Below, one piece after another: positions 58,087 through 64,000 of a stretch of DNA of 64,000 bases. A program made the position numbers and the translations under genes. A model generated the notes under the pieces. The model worked only from the letters and a program-made list of their open reading frames with translations, was not told the DNA's origin and made no database searches. Each line of letters opens with the position of its first letter. Position 1 is the stretch's first letter. The DNA is from Pleodorina starrii (taxonomy: Eukaryota > Chlorophyta > Chlorophyceae > Chlamydomonadales > Volvocaceae): assembly GCA_030267565.1 (NCBI GenBank), contig BRXU01000017.1, forward strand, positions 2,264,501-2,328,500, in the 5' to 3' direction.

Positions 58087-61000
58087 TCATTCCATGGGGC
58101 TCCAGTCCTTGTCTGTCAGCATGGCCAGCAGCGCCTTGGTCACCTCGGCGAAGGGCGGCCGCGTCTTGGGGTCCTTCCGCCAGCAGCGGTTGGCCAGGTT
58201 GCGGTACCACTCGGGGCAGTTGCCCGGGAACTTGGGCCGCAGGTTGTGTGTCACCACGCCCACCTGCGAGGAGGATGCGGGCAGGGCCCGGGTGTCGGGT
58301 TGGGTTCGGAGGTTTGGACCCCGAGTCTGGGTTCGGGTCTGGGTCTGGGGTGTGGCCGTCATTGCGCCCATGCACTGCCCCGAACTCGCACTCCCACCGC
58401 CACCGCAAACCTACTCGCACACCCGCTCCCCCTCCCCCAACCAGCACGACACCCGCCAGCCGCCACAACACCCGCAAAACAAACACCCGCAGCCACGCAG
58501 CCAGTCCCCTCATCCCATCCCATCCCATCCCATCCCATCCCATCCCATCCCATCCCATCCCATCCCATCCCATCCCATCCCATCCCATCCCATCCCATCC
58601 CACCATGATCTGCGGGTGCGCCATGTTCTGGTAGGGCGTGGAGGAGGTGTAGATCTCCCACATGATGATACCGAACGCGTACACGTCCCCCTGCTGGTAC
58701 ACCTTGCCGTCCTCGATCAGCTCGGGGGCCATGTGGGTCACCGTGCCGCTGTACTTGGTGGATACCTGCAGGGGGCAGGGCGGGGGGGTGGGTGGGTGGA
58801 TGGGTGGGTGGATAGGCGGCGGGCGCCCACCGTCGGCGCCCGCCCCGCCACTGCCCGACCTCATCCGTACACCCGTACTCCCCGACAGACATACGGCCGT
58901 ACACCTACCTGCGTCTTGTTGGTGTCCGGCAGCACCTGACTCAACCCGAAATCTGACACCTGCGCGTGAAGCACAAGAGCAAACACATACACACGAGCAA
59001 AATACGTTGCGGCAGTTGGAAATTGCGGTCGGAAATACTTCACAGGTTACGGTAGGTACCGATATCGCACAATAGCGAGCGAGGTGCGACAACAGCGCGT
59101 CGTGGTGCGAGGGGGGGCGGGGGTTATCCACGTATAGGCCGGAGCCCGTGAACGGTAACGTAACAGAACAATTCCGTCGGGGGAGGATTAAGGGGGCCCT
59201 GTCCCACCCACCTTGGACACGTATCCTCGCCGGTCCTTGCTGGACGTCTTGAGCAGAATGTTCTTGGGCTTGAGGTCGCGGTGCGTGATGCGGTGCTTGT
59301 GGAGGTACTCCATGGCAGCGCTCACCTAAGGGGCGGGAGGGGGGTGCAGGGCGGGAGGGAGGGAGGGAGGGGGAAGGGCGGCGGGCTAAGACTGCGATGC
59401 AGGAGGGGCGGGGGAGTTGCAGCAGGTGCGATGCGAAGTTGGTACTGGTGGCAGCCGCCAGGCACCAGGACAGACAGGGGGATGAGGGTGAGGGTGAGGG
59501 TCTACCCTCTCCCCCCCCAAAACAAAAACACACATAGACACACACAGACACAGCCACGCACACATGCACCCCCCCCCCCCGGCCCCACCTCCGCCAGTGT
59601 CATGATGATCAGCTCCATGTCCACCTCGGGGTCGGTGTTGCCGCCACGAGCCCCCCGGGGGCCGTCAACCACAAACACGCCCTGCTCGATGGCGTCCTGC
59701 GAGCCGGGACCCAGGGGAGTTTGAAGAGTGAACCGGGGGGGTATCCACGTATAGGCTGGAGCCCGTGTGTGTGGGGGGGGGAGGTACCCAACAAAACGAA
59801 CCCGCAGCGGAGGGCATGGAGTGAGAAAAGAGAAGGGCAGGGGGGTGGGAGTACCGTCAGGTGGACAGAGACGATGTCGCGAACGGAGGCGACGGGAGGC
59901 GAACCGACCCAGCGCGGCGGGATGGAGGTGGAGGTGGAGGTGGAGGTGGGCGTGGACAGGGCCGCAGGGCGAGGCGACGAGCCGTAAACCCAGCGGCGAG
60001 GCCTGAGCGGGCGTGCGGATGGGGGGAGTAGGCCAACCGACGCAGTCCGCGTGAAAAGGTCGCAGTCCGCGTGGCCACCGCCAACGCCTTCCACGCCCCG
60101 CCCTGCCGCCGGCGCCCCCGACGTCGATGCCCAAAGAGACCCCGCCCTCCCGCCCCTACACGCCGCCCCTATACCGCCGCCGCCGCCCTCCCCCCGCCGC
60201 TCTTCCCCCTGTGCCATGACGTCCCAGACAATGCAGACCTGTCCCAGTCCCAGTCCCAGCCTCACCTGCAGCGAGCCCCTGTCGCAGAACTCCATTATGA
60301 TGTGCGTCTCGTGGAGCACCCTGCAGGGGCGGAGTGCCGGAAGGCCGGAGTGCCGGAAGGCCGGGGGGGGGTCAGGAAGGGATATGCGGGGGGGGGGGGG
60401 TTGAAGCGCTCGGAAGGGGCAAAAGCCAGGGGTGGACACTAAAGGAAGCGCAGTGCCGGCTGGTGCCGGTTGATGCCGGTTGATAAATCCCTAATCACCC
60501 CACCTAAGCAACCTTCAAACCCATCAAACAACTCCTCGTCTTACCCACACGCCCATCACTCCAGCCCAGCACGCAACCCCCCCACCACCACCACTCCAGC
60601 CGCCGGAGACCCGGGGCTCGAGCCTCTCGAGCGCGCGCGCACCTGCTGCGCGTGATGCCGTTGAGGGACGACTGCGGGTCCAAGTGTACGACACGATAGT
60701 CGTACGTCTGTACGACGTGCGGGTGGCTGATGGTGGACGTCATGGCTCCCTCCAGCAGCGCCGCTCGGCGGCTGCTGGTGTCCACTTTGGACTGAGAGCC
60801 GCTGGTGCCGCTGCACGGCAGCAGCTCGTCCTCGTGCTCCAGGACCTGCGCGTACGGCACGGTACGACATTTTGTACGGCACGGTACGGTACGACAATGC
60901 TGTACGATGGACAAAGCGCTGAACGCGGCGGTGGACGGGGGAAGAGGAACAGGGATGGCAACTGGGGGGAGCGAGCCGCCAGTCCGCCAGGACGAGGAGA

Positions 61001-63419
61001 GGGCGCGCGCCCCCCCGCCACGCCACGCGCGCACGCGGACGCGCTGCGTGGCCCGACGCCTCGCGCTCCCGCCGACCCGCCCCTGGGGGGAGAGGGCCAG
61101 CCCAGGGCCTCTCCCCCAGGCCGCTGTTGACCCTGTTGTTGTCCCGGGTGAACGATCCCCGCCCTTTCCCCTACACACACCCCATCCCGCCCTGCCCACC
61201 GCCCAGCTCCACCGCGACCGAAGGGCCGCGAATCCGCGAACCACCGCACCGTCAAAAGCAGAAACACGCCCGCCCCGCCCCTGGCCCCCCCCCCCTCGGC
61301 CCTGGCCCTGGACCCCCCTCTTTCCCCCCTTTTGTTTCCCCTCACGTCTCACCCACCTTGACCGCCACCGTCATCCCCCTCCAGAAGCCCCGGTACACGG
61401 AGCCAAAGCCGCCGCGGCCAATGACCTCGAGCATCTTGAGGTCGGCGCAGGCGCCCCCCACCCCGATCCCCACGCCGCCGCGGCCCTGCGCCTGCGCCTG
61501 ACCCAGCGCTCGGCGGACCTGCGAGGAGGCGGGCTGCTGCAGCAACCAGGCTGGAGGGAGGGAGGGCAGGGAGAGAGGGAGGGAGGGAGGGCAGAGAGGG
61601 CAGGAAGGGAGGGCAGGGAGAGAGGGAGGGAGGGAGGGCAGAGAGGGCAGGAAGGGAGGGCAGGGAGGGCAGAGAGGGCAGGGACCGGGGTTGTGGAGGG
61701 TTGGAAAAACAGTCCAAGGAGGGGTTTGGGGTGGGGGGTTTTGAGGGCGAAGGACGGAAAGATGCCGCAGCGGAAGGGAGGGGCTTGAGACGGCGTTGAG
61801 AGGGTGGGGGTTGCGGAGGTGGCGGGGGGTGCGGGGTTTTTCGAGGGGTGTGTTGTCCCGGCTGCTTGCTGAGGAGGGAGGGGAGGGGAGTCGAGTGTGG
61901 AGGCCGGCAGTGGTCTGCGACTCGCCCGGCGGGTGCCCCAGCCGCAGACACTGCCGCTGGCACCCAGATCCTTCTGGTTCGGGCCACCACGAAACCGAGG
62001 GAAGGCTAGTCGGCTCGCACGAGCTGACTCCCACCTCGTCACCCCCTGAGCACCTCCCCCCTCCCCCCACTCTCACACACACGCAGACTGTTGTTTCCCT
62101 TGATCCCCAGCGCATGTCAGCCAGTCAGCTTCTGCCAGTTTGGGCCACCGTACCCCATCACCCCCTACCAGCTCCGCATACCTCACCTCCCAAACCCCCA
62201 CATCGCCCCCATCCTGCGCCACCCCACCACCCCCCACTCGGGGTCCGTAAGCAGTTTTTTCTTTGGGAGGCGTGACAGGCATCCAATCGACCTTCAGACT
62301 ACAACGTCCGCAGGGCTTCTTGTTTTTTCTAGCAAATTCACTCTTCACCCCCCCCCACTCATGATCCACCCACTCACATTCGTCGAGCTCCCCAGTGATC
62401 TGCTGCCCCGAGCCGCTGCTGCTCTGCACCAGCGTGCCCACGTGGATGCCCGCCTGCTGGTACCCGCTGGTGGCGGCGCTGGGCGGACCGCCGTACATTG
62501 TCCCACCGCCGCCGCCGTACATCATCCCGCCGCCCCCGCCGCTGTCCACCGTCGCCGGATACGCCCCCGCCGCCATACCACCACCCATCCCGCCGACGGC
62601 GACGCCGTCCACCGTCTGCCGCTGCGTGAACGACCCGCCGCCGCCGCCGGCGGCGGCGGCCAGCCCGCCGCCGTAGCTCGGCGACGTGCCGTAGAAGCCG
62701 CCGCCGCCGATGACCATGCCGTGGTAATCCGTGCTTGACCGAGTGCTATTGGGCACCGCCGCCGGTGACGTGGTGGCGGTCGACAGATTGCCGACGTGCG
62801 CGCCAGAATCGAACCCACGGAACGCCTGGCCGCCGCCGACCGATCCGGGACCGGCCGGGTAGGCCCACTGCCCGATCGCCGCCGCCGGGGAACCCGACCC
62901 TGGACCCGGCCCCGGCCCCGGGCCCGCGTAATGTAGGGAGGAGCGCGACAGGCCCCGCGTGCGACGATGCAGGCCTGCGCCGCCGCCGCCGCCGCTGCGG
63001 CCAATGGCGCCGCTGCCGCTGTAGCTGCCGTGGCTGCGCAGCGGAACCGATGCGCCCGCGATGCCGCCGCCGCCGCCGCCGCCGAACAGGTGCTGCTGGT
63101 GATGGGCTTGCAGCGCCAGCGGGTTCAGCGGCGCGCCTAGCGGCTGCGTGTGCGCATAAGCCAGGCCGCCGCCGCTGTCGTCCGTCTGCTGTTGCTGCTG
63201 TTGCTGATGCAGCGGCGGCGGCATCGAGTACGGCGACGGCGGCACGCCGCCCGAGTCGACGCCGCCGCCGATGCCGTCGTCGCCGCCGTGGAGGGGCGAC
63301 GACGACGAGTCGTAGCCGGGCGCCCCCGGCCCCTGCTGCGGCCCCTGCAGTCCTCCCACGTTGACGCCCATACCGGTGCTGGTGCTGCTGAGCACCAGTG
63401 CCAGCTGCTTGGCGATGCT
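58087..63419 (-). CDS. TKL-family (Raf-like) protein kinase, C-terminal nine exons
   Basis: Minus-strand exons: 63419-62378, 61550-61357, 60845-60643, 60320-60266, 59696-59589, 59325-59212, 58959-58909, 58765-58604 and 58263-58087. They total 2106 nt (701 residues plus stop) with matching phases. The first exon is a Gly/Ser/Gln-rich region of about 347 residues. The kinase domain has the Gly loop IGRGGFGSVYRG and catalytic Lys in VAVKVLEHEDELL. The helix C region is followed by SHPHVVQTYDY and the hinge METHOD-like IIMEFCDRGSL. Further motifs are HRDLKPKN, DFGLSQ, MAPEL, DVYAFGIIMWEIYT and RCWRKDPKTRPPF. All catalytic residues are present, so it should be an active Ser/Thr (TKL) kinase; this class is expanded in chlamydomonadalean algae. 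The domain contains a non-standard insertion (VVDGPRGARGGNTDPEVDME) between the hinge and helix E. Further 5' exons lie to the right, partly outside the window. Confidence 0.87.
58511..58600 (-). repeat. CATCC (GGGAT) 5-bp array in last kinase intron
   Basis: Eighteen perfect units within the 340-bp intron between the exons ending at 58604 and starting at 58263. The array abuts the donor side: the donor itself reads GTGGGATGGGAT. Confidence 0.97.
59121..59157 (-). repeat. Short intronic repeat, kinase intron after the HRD exon
   Basis: GGTTATCCACGTATAGG followed by CCGGAGCCCGTGAACGGTA (plus strand). The same 30-40 bp recur in two other introns of this gene. Confidence 0.8.
59736..59767 (-). 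repeat. Short intronic repeat, intron before the insertion exon
   Basis: GGGTATCCACGTATAGG followed by CTGGAGCCCGTG. Second member of the family. Confidence 0.8.
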
Positions 63420-64000
63420 CTGGAGGGGGGGGGAAAGGCGGGGGGTCAGGGAGTGATATGCTCCTTTACACAACAATGGGTCACTGCGGACGTTGTTGAT
63501 CAAGCTGCTCCAGCCGCGGGGGAGGCGGGAGGCGGATCGCGCAGCTCGGGGAAAGGGGGGAGACAGGGAGTGGTATGCTTCCCTTTGCCCCCCCCGGGGG
63601 AAAGGGGGTGGGGAGGACAAACAACAGTGAGGAGGAGGAGGAGGAGGGGGATTATCCACCATAGGCCGGAGCCCGTAAACGGTATCAAATCAGGGAAATA
63701 TCCTTCCTGTCTGCAAAAGAAAAACGAGGTAAACTTGCAAGCAGCAAGGGCGTTAGATACAAACCGAGAAATGGTAGCGAGTCCGAGTTGAGCCGCCACG
63801 TGACGAGGACGAGACGAGACGTAACGGTGGATGCTGGAAATTCGCTGAGGCTGTAAGGTGACACGTTGCTGAACTGGTCGAGAAAGTGCGGCTGGGATGC
63901 AAGGAACGCCCCAATCCCCGAAGCCCGCGAAGACCCAACTCACCTACGGCAGGCAAAGAGAAGGACGCAGAACAAGGAAAGGGCGACGTCAACAGACAGG
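63420..64000 (-). other. Upstream intron(s) and possible partial 5' exon of the kinase gene
   Basis: Mostly intron-like, with G-rich runs and the third short repeat. A possible exon end is at about 63943 (reverse strand CCTGCCGTAG|GTGAGT). I could not fix the exon structure here. Confidence 0.35.
63646..63686 (-). repeat. Short intronic repeat, upstream kinase intron
   Basis: GGATTATCCACCATAGG followed by CCGGAGCCCGTAAACGGTAT. Third member, about 4.5 kb from the first. Confidence 0.8.

Overview
The window looks like nuclear DNA of a volvocine or other chlamydomonadalean green alga. The genes are GC-rich and split by many short GT-AG introns. Several predicted proteins are secreted and rich in Ser-Pro or Pro (cell-wall or extracellular-matrix style). 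Two genes carry the chlorophyte TGTAA poly(A) signal, one gene is a TKL-type (Raf-like) protein kinase, and the intergenic DNA is full of micro- and minisatellites. The species cannot be named from sequence alone. All coding models below were built by reading splice sites by hand. For five complete or partial models the exon lengths sum exactly to a multiple of three.

Layout. 1-1.5 kb: 3' exons of an unrecognised minus-strand gene. 1.54-12.59 kb: a transposon-rich block. An outer element has terminal inverted repeats (1544 and 12590) flanked by CAG on both sides. It has been split by a 4.5-kb inner element with perfectly symmetric 927-bp inverted arms (1554-6058). The outer element also holds a 17-unit, 140-bp tandem array. 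12.6-17 kb: three rearranged copies of a small PAN-like, Ser-Pro secreted protein gene, of which only the middle copy is intact. 17-39 kb: two copies (A about 18.43-28.29 kb, B about 30.99-39.13 kb) of a segmental duplication. Each carries one intact six-exon gene for a secreted protein of 999 or 995 residues. The proteins have two tandem F5/8C (discoidin) - PAN - galactose-binding-like sandwich modules, and every intron is in phase 1.

41.4-44.8 kb (minus): a signal peptide plus Ala/Ser-rich, silk-like segments plus a long Ser-Pro tail. 44.3-52.1 kb: a nearly perfect tandem duplication of 3.9 kb. It duplicates the 5' end of the Ala-rich gene and the 3' part of the next gene, giving a chimeric locus at the junction. 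50.3-53.9 kb (minus): a long protein with a right-handed parallel beta-helix repeat region. 54.8-55.5 kb: a small inverted-repeat element. 58.1-63.4 kb and beyond (minus): a TKL kinase with all catalytic motifs. Its 5' end lies outside the window.

Common theme: most recognisable host genes encode secreted, carbohydrate-binding or wall-type proteins (F5/8C, PAN, galactose-binding sandwich, Ser-Pro, Ala-rich). The locus is being actively remodelled by tandem duplication, slippage of simple repeats and transposon insertion.
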